Positions 40,320-46,594 of a DNA stretch of 46,594 nucleotides are shown here, piece after piece; positions within the stretch are counted from its first letter, which is position 1, and every line of letters begins with the position of its first letter. Source of the stretch: a virus; the IMG/VR virus record IMGVR_UViG_3300046796_000189, positions 1 through 46,594 of that record, one strand, 5' to 3'. Below the pieces are notes generated by a model that was given only the letters and a program-made list of their open reading frames with translations, made no database searches and was not told the DNA's origin. The position numbers and the translations under genes were made by a program.

Positions 40320-42923
40320 ATGCGCGAAGAAGAGCTCATCCCATGGGATACGCAGGATCCCACCCAGCCATGGCAGCCCCCGCGCTCGCTTGAGCGCCAC
40401 CCGACCGACCAGCCCGATCCATTGTTCGATGACCTGACTGTGACGTCCGCGCTCGAGGTCGCGCTGCTCAACGAAGCGCGCATCACGATCGTTCGGCACC
40501 CGAAGTACATCGCGCGCATGCTCGGGTGGAAGGGCTTCAGCGGACAAGCGGCGATCGTCTTCCCGATGTTCGAGCCCGGAGCGCTGCACCCGTACGGCTT
40601 CCGCTTCAAGCCGTCGAAGCCGCGCCAGCGGAAGAACGGCGACAAGGTCAAGTACGAGCAGCCGAAGGACACGGGCATCTTCGTTTACTTCACGCCGCGC
40701 GCGTCGCTCGATGGCGGCTACGCGGACACTGCGCGCACTCTGGTGTGGGTCGAGGGCGAGAAGAAAGCGCTCGCCGCCGAGCAGTGCGGCCTGGTTCCGA
40801 TCGGCCTGACTGGCGTCAACAACTGGCACGACAAGTCCGCCAAGGATGCGCACGACGGCACGAAGCTGCACGCGCTCATCGTGAAGCACTGCGCGATCGC
40901 GGGCCGCAGGCACGTCATCTGCTTCGACGCCGACGCGCGCACGAAGGAGCAAGTGATGGCCGCGGCGCAGAAGCTCGCCGGCGCGCTGCTCGCAGCGGGC
41001 GCGCTCGAGGTGCTCTTCACGTGCCCGCCAACGCTCGAACACAAAGGCCTTGATGACTATCTCGCCGCGCACGGCGCGGACGCTGTGCGCGAGCTCATCG
41101 CGACCGCGGGCCCGATCGAAGCGACCGAGCCGAAGCAGCCCACGCAGCGACTGCGCGACTGCTTCCCGCACGCGGCGCTGAGCCCCGCGCTGCTCGTACC
41201 GGACGGCTACAGCTTCCGGAAGAACACGCTGTGCAAGGTCGAGATGGTCAAGGGCGAGGACGGCTGGGCGGAAGAAGAAGTGCCGTACTTCCCCAGCCCG
41301 ATCTTCATCACGCGCCGCTTCATGGACCTCGAGACACACGAGCAGTCCACGGAGGTGACGTTCAGAGACCCGGACGGCACGTGGCGCAGCTGCATCCTGT
41401 CACGTGACAAGACCGGCAACCGCACGCTCTCGGATGCGCTGCGCTTGCAGGGTGCCCGCGTGACCATGGGCAACAACACCAAGCTCACCGAGTGGCTTGA
41501 TGAGTTCGAAGACTTCAACACGAAGGCGCTGCCGATCGAGTGGCTCGCAGAGCGCGCGGGCTGGTTCGAGCTCAAGAGCGAGTGGCACTTCGTGTGCGGA
41601 AGCGATCTGCGCTTCGAGAGTTGCGCAGACGTTATCCACCGCTCCGAAGTGCATGAGCGCGCGTTCGCTGCGCTGGGCATGCGCGAGGGCGCGAGCGTCG
41701 CAGCGCACACGGCTGCGCTCAAGCGCGCATGGGAAGCGAGCGATGACTGCGCGCTCATGATCGCGGGCGCGCTCGCGGCGCCGCTGCTCAAGATCCTCGG
41801 CGTCGCAAACTTCGCGCTGCATCTGTGCGGCGACACATCGCGCGGGAAGACCTCGATGCTGCGCATCGCTGCGAGCATCTTCGGCGATCCGCGCAGCCAG
41901 CAGTGGGTCGCTCCGTGGCTCGGCACGATCACAGCGACCGAGCTGCGCGCGCAGTTCTATTGCGATCTGCCGCTCTGCTTCGATGAGAGCGGGACGGTTG
42001 ATCCCGAGTTCATGGCGCGCGCTGTGTACATGCTCGTGAACGGCGAGGGCCGTCCGCGCGGAACCAAAGAGCTGCACATGCGCCCGACAGCGCACTGGCG
42101 CACGGTCGTCCTAAGCACGGGCGAGGTCGAGCTCGCGGGCGAAGACGCGATGGGCGGCCAGCAGGTGCGCGTGATAAGCGTCCCGATCACGGGCTTCGGC
42201 GCGCTCGATGCTGCGGGCGTCGATGATCTGCGCGACGCATGCGCAGACAACGCGGGCGCAGTCGGCGAGCTCTGGCTGCGCGCGCTCGCTGGCTGCGATG
42301 AAGAAGACCGCGACGATCGCCGCGCGCAGTATCGAACGCTGCTCGCAGAGCTGCGCGTTATCGCGGGCGGTAACTCCACGCTCGCGCGAACTGCGATGAG
42401 CTTCGCAGTGATGGCGCTCGCAGCTGAGGGCGCGCAGTGCGAGCTCGGCTTCGGGTCGAGTCAGACCATCATCGAGATCTTCCGGAAGCGCTGCGCGAGC
42501 TCTGGCGGCGTGCGGCCTATGCATGAGCGGGTCGTCGAAGCGCTGACCGAGTGGGTCACGAGCAACCCGCGCACGTTCCCGATCACGACCAAGCATCTGA
42601 ACGGGACGCGCAGCGCGGCCGTGCAGGATGCGCCGAAGATAAACGGGTTCCGCCTCGAAGACAGCGGCGACGTGGCCTTCGTGGGCGACGCGCTACGCGG
42701 AGAGCTTGAGCGACGTCGCATCCCGTGGACCCACGCGGTGCAGTCGCAGCTCATCGAGCTCGGGCGACTTCGGCCGGAAGGCCGACACTTTGCGATGCGC
42801 GTTCGCGTCAACGGAGAGCGTCCGCGTCTCTATGTGTTCCAACTTGCGGAGGGCGGGACCACTGGGCTCTGGCTGGGTCCCGACAGTGGTCCCAGCGAAT
42901 CCAAGGCAAAAACATACAGTTAG
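40320..42923 (+). CDS. Primase-helicase (TOPRIM-like plus DUF927-type helicase)
   Basis: The 867-residue protein combines a primase part and a helicase part. The first third has a DUF3854/TOPRIM-like region: VWVEGEKKALAAEQCGLVPI (acidic Glu near residue 144), VICFDADART (near 201-209) and GLDDYLAAHGADAVRELI. The centre and C-terminus resemble the DUF927 superfamily 3-like ATPase with Walker A CGDTSRGKTSMLR near residue 504 and Walker B-like LPLCFDESGTV near 549. It should prime and unwind DNA at the origin. The putative iteron origin lies directly downstream, beginning within its last 70 bp. It starts 14 nt after the coiled-coil gene. Confidence 0.85.
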   Translation: MREEELIPWDTQDPTQPWQPPRSLERHPTDQPDPLFDDLTVTSALEVALLNEARITIVRHPKYIARMLGWKGFSGQAAIVFPMFEPGALHPYGFRFKPSKPRQRKNGDKVKYEQPKDTGIFVYFTPRASLDGGYADTARTLVWVEGEKKALAAEQCGLVPIGLTGVNNWHDKSAKDAHDGTKLHALIVKHCAIAGRRHVICFDADARTKEQVMAAAQKLAGALLAAGALEVLFTCPPTLEHKGLDDYLAAHGADAVRELIATAGPIEATEPKQPTQRLRDCFPHAALSPALLVPDGYSFRKNTLCKVEMVKGEDGWAEEEVPYFPSPIFITRRFMDLETHEQSTEVTFRDPDGTWRSCILSRDKTGNRTLSDALRLQGARVTMGNNTKLTEWLDEFEDFNTKALPIEWLAERAGWFELKSEWHFVCGSDLRFESCADVIHRSEVHERAFAALGMREGASVAAHTAALKRAWEASDDCALMIAGALAAPLLKILGVANFALHLCGDTSRGKTSMLRIAASIFGDPRSQQWVAPWLGTITATELRAQFYCDLPLCFDESGTVDPEFMARAVYMLVNGEGRPRGTKELHMRPTAHWRTVVLSTGEVELAGEDAMGGQQVRVISVPITGFGALDAAGVDDLRDACADNAGAVGELWLRALAGCDEEDRDDRRAQYRTLLAELRVIAGGNSTLARTAMSFAVMALAAEGAQCELGFGSSQTIIEIFRKRCASSGGVRPMHERVVEALTEWVTSNPRTFPITTKHLNGTRSAAVQDAPKINGFRLEDSGDVAFVGDALRGELERRRIPWTHAVQSQLIELGRLRPEGRHFAMRVRVNGERPRLYVFQLAEGGTTGLWLGPDSGPSESKAKTYS

Positions 42924-42929
42924 CTTCGC

Positions 42930-42956
42930 TGGGACCACTGGGACCACTGGGACCAC
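42930..42956 (+). repeat. Iteron cluster 1 (three tandem TGGGACCAC)
   Basis: Three perfect 9-bp direct repeats occur without spacing. Weaker partial copies occur just upstream inside the end of the primase-helicase gene (GGGACCAC at 42855-42862 and an inverted copy at 42885-42894). Confidence 0.85.
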
Positions 42957-43072
42957 CTGGATCGCGTCTCGTATGGGAATGAGTGATGAAGAATTGGGAG
43001 CATAGCCAACGCAGGGGGTGTGTGAATGGGAGGCACACCCAAACTGCGCGCGCGTACGCGAGGGCAAAACAA

Positions 43073-43099
43073 GTGGTCCCAGTGGTCCCAGTGGTCCCA
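43073..43099 (-). repeat. Iteron cluster 2 (three tandem copies, opposite strand)
   Basis: GTGGTCCCA occurs three times in tandem, the exact reverse complement of cluster 1. It faces the CT tract and AT-rich element. Confidence 0.85.
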
Positions 43100-43179
43100 C
43101 CCCCCTGCGGCTCTCTCTCTCTCTCTCTCTAACTATATGAATAAACCTAACTATATCTATCTAACAGATCCGCGCTGGC

Positions 43180-43209
43180 TGGGACCCAGCTGGGACCACC
43201 TGGGACCAC
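43180..43209 (+). repeat. Iteron cluster 3 (two copies and one variant)
   Basis: TGGGACCCA (43180-43188, one base different), TGGGACCAC (43191-43199) and TGGGACCAC (43201-43209) follow the AT-rich element in the same orientation as cluster 1. Confidence 0.82.
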
Positions 43210-43222
43210 TTACGAGGTCCAG

Positions 43223-43780
43223 ATGAGGCGGACGCGATGGAAGTCGCCCGCGCAGACTCTCCTGCCGGAGCTCGCGCCCGCCGTGACTCCACCCGTCGCG
43301 GCGGATGACGGGGCGGAACGTGAGCGCATGAGCTCGCGTTCGCTCGACCCGCTAGAGCACTTCGCGCCCATCGAGCTCGCCGTCTTCGAGGTGAGCAGCT
43401 TCCCCGCTCTCCTGCTGCCCGAGCTGCCCGCGGCGTGGCTCATCCTTGCGGAGACTCTTCCGGCCGTCCACGGGGCTGCAGAGCGCATCCGCTTCGCGTT
43501 CGCGAGCGACGCGGAGCACTATCGCGCCGCACGCGCGCTGAGCCTGCCGACGTTCAACGCGCTTGAGTGGACCACCTTCGTGCTCGCTGCAGAGCTCGAT
43601 CGTGTGAGCTACCCCACCACTGCGCGCTGGCTCGCGCGCAAAGCGGCTGAGCCGGGTCTGCTCTTCACGCCCGAGCGTTGCATCGGACTGGGTCCCGACC
43701 AGCCGGACCGTCTCCACCTCAACGTGGGTCAGGTCATGACCTCGATCGGTGCACGTCTAGTCAAAGCGGAGTGCGCATGA
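43223..43780 (+). CDS. Unknown early protein after the putative origin
   Basis: The 185-residue protein starts with an ATG at 43223 preceded by GAGGTC. The region from residue 50 has Leu/Pro-rich helices (VSSFPALLLPELPAAWLILAE) and an Asp/Glu-rich centre, with a C-terminal GPDQPDRLHLNVGQVMTSIGARL. No known motif is visible. It immediately follows the iteron array and overlaps the RuvC-like resolvase gene by 4 nt, so it may be an origin- or replication-associated protein, by position only. Confidence 0.52.
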   Translation: MRRTRWKSPAQTLLPELAPAVTPPVAADDGAERERMSSRSLDPLEHFAPIELAVFEVSSFPALLLPELPAAWLILAETLPAVHGAAERIRFAFASDAEHYRAARALSLPTFNALEWTTFVLAAELDRVSYPTTARWLARKAAEPGLLFTPERCIGLGPDQPDRLHLNVGQVMTSIGARLVKAECA

Positions 43781-44382
43781 AGAGCCACATCGTGATCCAT
43801 GCCAAGACGTCCGCGATCGGGCCGCCGCTCGCGCGTCCACTCGCTGCAGCGCTGCTCGCGATCGACGCTGCGCGCTGCAGCGGCCTCGCCTACTACCTCT
43901 GCGGGCGGTTGCACTACTTCGCCCAGTGCGACGCGGACGAGCCTGCAGAGCGCTACCGCGCAGTGCAGGATCTCATCACGATGGCGCTGCGCCTGGACGT
44001 GCCGGCCGCCATCGTCTGCGAAGCGCCGGGCGGCGGGTTCTCCCGCAAGCGACTGCGCGCAGCGATCGGCCTATCGGAGATCGTCCGGCTCTGGCGCGAC
44101 TCGTGGCGCGTGCAGATGGGCCGCCAAGAGCGGTTCTTCACGTGGACTGCAGCGGACTGGCGGCGCGAGCTATTCGGCCGCCGCACGCTGCCACGCGAGC
44201 AGGCGCGCGCCCTCGAGGCTGCGTGTGCGCGCGCCACTGTCGCGCTCGATCGTCCAGTCAATCTACGCGGCGTCATCGGCCCCGACGCTGCAGCGGCGAT
44301 CTCCATGGGCCAGGTCGCAATCCGCTCTAGCGCACTCGGTGCAGTGCTGACCCCGGAGGTGAGACATGGACGAACCCGTTAG
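43777..44382 (+). CDS. RuvC-like Holliday junction resolvase
   Basis: The 201-residue protein has the RNase H-fold signature of RuvC-type nucleases: an acidic residue in LLAIDAARCSGLAYY (Asp30), an acidic residue in AAIVCEAPGGGF (Glu82) and a C-terminal Asp in VIGPDAAAAISMGQVAI (Asp170). The order and spacing fit. It would cut Holliday junctions and branched DNA made during replication and before packaging. The start ATG at 43777 overlaps the previous stop. It overlaps the next gene by 17 nt. Confidence 0.75.
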   Translation: MKSHIVIHAKTSAIGPPLARPLAAALLAIDAARCSGLAYYLCGRLHYFAQCDADEPAERYRAVQDLITMALRLDVPAAIVCEAPGGGFSRKRLRAAIGLSEIVRLWRDSWRVQMGRQERFFTWTAADWRRELFGRRTLPREQARALEAACARATVALDRPVNLRGVIGPDAAAAISMGQVAIRSSALGAVLTPEVRHGRTR

Positions 44383-44674
44383 GCCCGCGACGGATTACGA
44401 GCAGCTCACGCGCGCGTACGAGCGTCATTCGAGCAACCCGCACGTTCGCAACGTCATGTCGGTCTACGCGGACGCGCACCTCGCGCTCGAACGCTCCGCG
44501 GCCCGACTGATTAGCTTCGGCGAGCATCGGATGGCGCACGCGCTCGCGTCGCGAGCACACGATCTCTTCCTTCAAGCGATTCGCCACCTGGACATCATCA
44601 TCCGCCGCGCAGAAGATGAATCGCCCGCCCCGCCCCCTGGAGACTCACCACATGGACCCACACCGCCACGGTGA
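44366..44674 (+). CDS. Small helical protein, unknown
   Basis: The 102-residue protein has a strong GGAGGTGA ribosome binding site 3-10 nt before the ATG at 44366. It is helical (YADAHLALERSAARLISFGE, then MAHALASRAHDLFLQAIRHL) and ends in a Pro-rich tail. It overlaps both neighbours. No function is recognised. Confidence 0.55.
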   Translation: MDEPVRPATDYEQLTRAYERHSSNPHVRNVMSVYADAHLALERSAARLISFGEHRMAHALASRAHDLFLQAIRHLDIIIRRAEDESPAPPPGDSPHGPTPPR

Positions 44675-44825
44675 TGACTGCATCTGTCACGACTGCATAA
44701 GCGACGCGCTTCGAGGCATCACGCATAAGCACGAAGCGCGGCCCGATCGGACCGACGTGCGCATGCTCTGCCTGTTCGCGATCGTGCTCGTTGGTTATCT
44801 CCTGCTCATCTGGGCGCGCCCATGA
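44652..44825 (+). CDS. Small membrane protein with Cys/His head
   Basis: The 57-residue protein begins MDPHRHGDDCICHDCISD, a His/Cys-rich possible metal-binding head, and ends with one transmembrane helix (LCLFAIVLVGYLLLIW). TGGAG lies upstream of the ATG at 44652. It overlaps the previous gene by 23 nt and the next by 4. It may anchor a metal-binding domain at the inner membrane. Function unknown. Confidence 0.5.
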   Translation: MDPHRHGDDCICHDCISDALRGITHKHEARPDRTDVRMLCLFAIVLVGYLLLIWARP

Positions 44826-45046
44826 GCTTCCGCGATGGCAACGATGACTATGAAGCCGTGACCGTCGAGAAGGTCGAGGCGCTCAAGTCGACTGCGTACG
44901 GGCTGCTCTGCAGCTTCCCAGAGCTCGGGAAGCAGTGCTGGGTGCCGCAGTCGCAGATTCACGATGACTCCGAGGTGTTCGAGGTCGGACACAAGGGCAA
45001 GCTCGTGATCCCGCGCTGGCTCGCTGAACGCGAGGGGCTCATATGA
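44822..45046 (+). CDS. Small conserved protein with WVPQSQIHDDSEV motif
   Basis: The 74-residue protein contains QCWVPQSQIHDDSEVFEVGH followed by GKLVIPRWLAEREGL. This W-[IV]-P-x-S-Q-I-H-D-D-S-E pattern, then a short beta-hairpin and a Trp-containing helix, recurs in small phage and bacterial proteins of unknown role. It starts and ends with ATGA-type overlaps, so it is part of the same transcript. Confidence 0.6.
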   Translation: MSFRDGNDDYEAVTVEKVEALKSTAYGLLCSFPELGKQCWVPQSQIHDDSEVFEVGHKGKLVIPRWLAEREGLI

Positions 45047-45237
45047 TCTGGCAGCCCGGCACGCTGCGCCTCAACTTCGAGCTGCTCACGCGCCCCAAGC
45101 GCGTCTACGTCGCGATGCTCGTTCTGCGCGGACGCATCGTGGAGATCACCGAAGCGAAGCCGTGGTGGCGCGCTGTCGCGACGCGCAGTGACGTCGGCGG
45201 GTGGATCCCTCCCGAGCGTCAGACCGACGACAGGTGA
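45043..45237 (+). CDS. Small unknown protein
   Basis: The 64-residue protein has beta-rich segments (YVAMLVLRGRIVEITEAKPW) and Trp residues. It overlaps the previous gene by 4 nt (ATGA). No motif is recognised. A GTG at 45234 overlapping its stop could start the next gene, but a better site lies at 45294. Confidence 0.48.
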   Translation: MIWQPGTLRLNFELLTRPKRVYVAMLVLRGRIVEITEAKPWWRAVATRSDVGGWIPPERQTDDR

Positions 45238-45293
45238 CCCGAGCTCGGCGCGTCTGCCGCTGGGGCATGCGTCCGCCGATGGGAGAACTCACG

Positions 45294-45674
45294 ATGCCAC
45301 GCGACAGCATCACGCAAGCGTTTGGGAACGGCTGGGCGGACCGCTACAGCTTCGGTCTGCTCCGCTGCGAGCAACTCTACGCGGACCCTCTGCGCGGCAG
45401 TCGCGCAGCGTGGCGCGTCGGCTGGGAGCTCGCGCACGTGCTCTGCTTCATCATCGGGCGGCCGTTGCGCAACTCGCCCCGACGCAGCCACGGGCAGCAT
45501 CCGCTTCCGCGCGTGCTGCCCACTGCGGACGAGGTGAACGCGTACATGGACGGGCGCGGGTCCGGCCCTCCATACGATCCGCTCGCGCGCGGGCGACGTC
45601 GCAATCGCATCATCGCGAGCGTGTTGCTTCTGCTCGCGCTCTTCTGCGCGCGATGGGTCGTGAGGCACCCATGA
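45294..45674 (+). CDS. Small membrane-anchored protein next to PLP enzyme
   Basis: The 126-residue protein starts at an ATG at 45294 with GGGAGAA 7 nt upstream. The body has Trp/Arg-rich helices (QAFGNGWADRYSFGLLRCEQ, WRVGWELAHVLCFI) and the C-terminus is a transmembrane segment (RIIASVLLLLALFCARWVV). It overlaps the PLP enzyme gene by 4 nt (ATGA). An earlier GTG at 45234 is possible. Function unknown. Confidence 0.5.
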   Translation: MPRDSITQAFGNGWADRYSFGLLRCEQLYADPLRGSRAAWRVGWELAHVLCFIIGRPLRNSPRRSHGQHPLPRVLPTADEVNAYMDGRGSGPPYDPLARGRRRNRIIASVLLLLALFCARWVVRHP

Positions 45675-46573
45675 CCGTCTGCACGTCGGTCGGCGCGCTC
45701 ACGCCGTGCGAGCAGCACGACGGCACTTGGTACAAGCGCGATGATCTCTTTATCCCATTCGATGACGTGCCGCTCTCGGGCGGCAAGGTGCGTCAAGCGA
45801 TGGAACTCCTGCGCCCCAGGGTGGGGCAGATTCGCAGTCGCTTCGGCGGCGTCGTGCTGACAGCGACGGGCGTGCACTCGCCGCAAGGGCTCATCATCGC
45901 GCGAGTCGCGCATGAGTACGGACTGCGCACCGTCATCTTCGTGGGCGCGACGACCGAAGCGCGCGCGCTGCGCCACCAGATGCTCTCCACTGCGACGCGC
46001 TTCGGCGCATCGCTCGATTGCAGCGCGCGAGTCGCGTATGAGAGCGCGCTCACGAAGTCGATCCAGCGCTGGCGTGCTGCGCACGACCATCACGGCTTCC
46101 ACGTCAAGTTCGGCATCAATCTGCGCGACGCGCCCGGAGCGATCATCGGCTCGACGGTGGGCCAGGCGCGTAACGTGCCCGCTGAGGTGACTACGGTCGT
46201 CATCCCAGTGGGCGCGGGTATAACCGCAGCTGGGATACTGCTCGGCCTTAGGAAGCACTGTCCGCAGGTGCGGCGCATCGTCCTAGTGCAGATCGCTGGA
46301 TATGACCGCAAGGCGGAGATCGATGCAGTCGCGCAGGGCCTGCCGTACGAGTATCACGCGATCAGTCGCTATCCGTATGGGCATGAGCTGCGACGCAGCG
46401 TGACATCATCCTTCACGCTGGATCCCATCTACGAAGCGAAGGCGCACCAGTACATGTGCGAGGTGCTGCGCCTCAGCGGGCCGAGCGTTCTCTACTGGGT
46501 GATCGGGAACTCCGCGCCAGTGCGCGCGAGCGCTGCGCGTCATGCGGGGGTTGTACCCAAGGCCCCCGGGTGA
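45671..46573 (+). CDS. PLP-dependent fold-type II enzyme (ACC deaminase/D-cysteine desulfhydrase-like)
   Basis: The 300-residue protein has the layout of the tryptophan synthase beta-like PLP superfamily, closest in style to 1-aminocyclopropane-1-carboxylate deaminase and D-cysteine desulfhydrase. YKRDDLFIPF and PLSGGKVRQAMELL place the PLP lysine near residue 39; ACC deaminase-type enzymes usually have GGNKxRK here. GVHSPQGLIIARVAHEYGL resembles the 'SNHa.a.A..a...G' substrate-loop region. VIPVGAGITAAGILLGLR is the phosphate-binding glycine region, and DPIYEAKAHQYM and YWVIGN follow in the usual order. It is complete and intact. The substrate is unknown; amino-acid metabolism or supply of a DNA modification is possible. 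Confidence 0.75.
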   Translation: MTVCTSVGALTPCEQHDGTWYKRDDLFIPFDDVPLSGGKVRQAMELLRPRVGQIRSRFGGVVLTATGVHSPQGLIIARVAHEYGLRTVIFVGATTEARALRHQMLSTATRFGASLDCSARVAYESALTKSIQRWRAAHDHHGFHVKFGINLRDAPGAIIGSTVGQARNVPAEVTTVVIPVGAGITAAGILLGLRKHCPQVRRIVLVQIAGYDRKAEIDAVAQGLPYEYHAISRYPYGHELRRSVTSSFTLDPIYEAKAHQYMCEVLRLSGPSVLYWVIGNSAPVRASAARHAGVVPKAPG

Positions 46574-46594
46574 ACAGTGGTGAGGATGCCAAAG

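Larger units (their letters stand above)
42924..43222 (+). other. Putative replication origin (inverted iteron arrays plus AT-rich element)
   Basis: This gene-free region holds three clusters of the 9-mer TGGGACCAC: three direct copies at 42930-42956, three copies in opposite orientation at 43073-43099, and two direct copies plus a variant at 43180-43209. Between the second and third clusters lie a (CT)10 tract (43111-43130) and an AT-rich stretch (43131-43167) with two AACTATAT repeats. Iterons next to an AT-rich unwinding element, immediately after the primase-helicase gene, are the typical parts of an initiator-bound origin. No coding potential is convincing here. Alternatively it is an operator array. 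Confidence 0.72.

Noticed and set aside
39735-41339. Long minus-strand open frame opposite the primase-helicase (534 codons)
   Set aside because: It is antisense to clearly coding genes (coiled-coil protein and primase-helicase), is compositionally biased and has no motif or ribosome binding site.
42930-43209. Iteron array considered as a CRISPR array
   Set aside because: The repeats are 9 bp, tandem without spacers and in both orientations. CRISPR repeats are longer with regular unique spacers, and no cas genes are present.
43026-43226. Plus-strand open frame through the iteron region (66 codons)
   Set aside because: Its protein is dictated by the repeats (NKWSQWSQWS, then ALSLSLS), has no ribosome binding site and no conservation signal, so it is not a credible gene.
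46585-46594. Open frame beginning ATGCCAAAG that could run over the joined ends
   Set aside because: It would overlap the methyltransferase gene out of frame and has poor ribosome-binding spacing; it also needs circularity, which is unproven.

Overview
The window looks like the whole, or nearly whole, genome of a temperate contractile-tailed phage (myovirus), about 46.6 kb, very GC-rich, with dense genes that often overlap by 4 nt (ATGA or GTGA). I see no ribosomal, tRNA or bacterial housekeeping genes. The host cannot be fixed from the sequence. GC content, codon choice and many GTG starts fit a high-GC Gram-negative host, and I guess a Myxococcota or related proteobacterium with low confidence. 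The heads resemble Mu-type phages (Mu-like portal, nested protease/scaffold, Mu gpT-like capsid), but there is no Mu transposase. A tyrosine recombinase is present instead, so this is a head-tail-integration mosaic.

Layout. (1) 59-23348, plus strand, late region: MT-A70 methyltransferase, terminase genes with extra HTH proteins, portal, protease with nested scaffold, decoration protein, capsid, head-completion and neck proteins, sheath, tube, frameshifted tail chaperone, tape measure, baseplate (hub/spike, gp25-like, gpJ-like, gpI-like), then a set of fibre/receptor-binding proteins ending in a beta-helix tailspike. (2) 23360-24129, plus: three small proteins that occupy the place where lysis genes would be expected; no endolysin is recognisable. 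(3) 24140-29118, minus: two accessory blocks. One holds six mostly unknown small proteins. The other is a coupled pair, a ParB-domain/DNA methyltransferase fusion and a PPC-motif methyltransferase-like protein. (4) 29119-29599: the largest unexplained intergenic region, next to the integrase, a candidate attP/control region. (5) 29600-31940, plus: small protein, integrase, secreted protein, closed by a strong bidirectional terminator (31971-32015). (6) 32018-38044, minus: recombination/early block with a Cys/His mini-protein, phage-conserved unknowns, an excisionase-like HTH protein, a RecD2-like helicase, a zinc-type protein and an Fe-S PD-(D/E)XK nuclease. (7) 38157-39808: lysogeny switch, with an XRE repressor (minus) facing a Cro-like protein (plus). 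(8) 39919-46573, plus: replication block with primase-helicase, an iteron-rich putative origin (42855-43209), a RuvC-like resolvase, small proteins and a PLP-dependent fold-type II enzyme.

How it works together, by inference. Repressor and Cro-like protein decide lysis or lysogeny. The primase-helicase and origin start DNA replication. RecD2-like helicase, nuclease and RuvC-like resolvase process replication and recombination intermediates. Terminase packages DNA into the Mu-like head, and the contractile tail delivers it. Three methyltransferase-type genes and perhaps the PLP enzyme may alter phage DNA or counter restriction. The most unusual items are the inverted-iteron origin, the PLP enzyme, the ParB-methyltransferase pair, the duplicated Cys/His mini-proteins and the missing endolysin.
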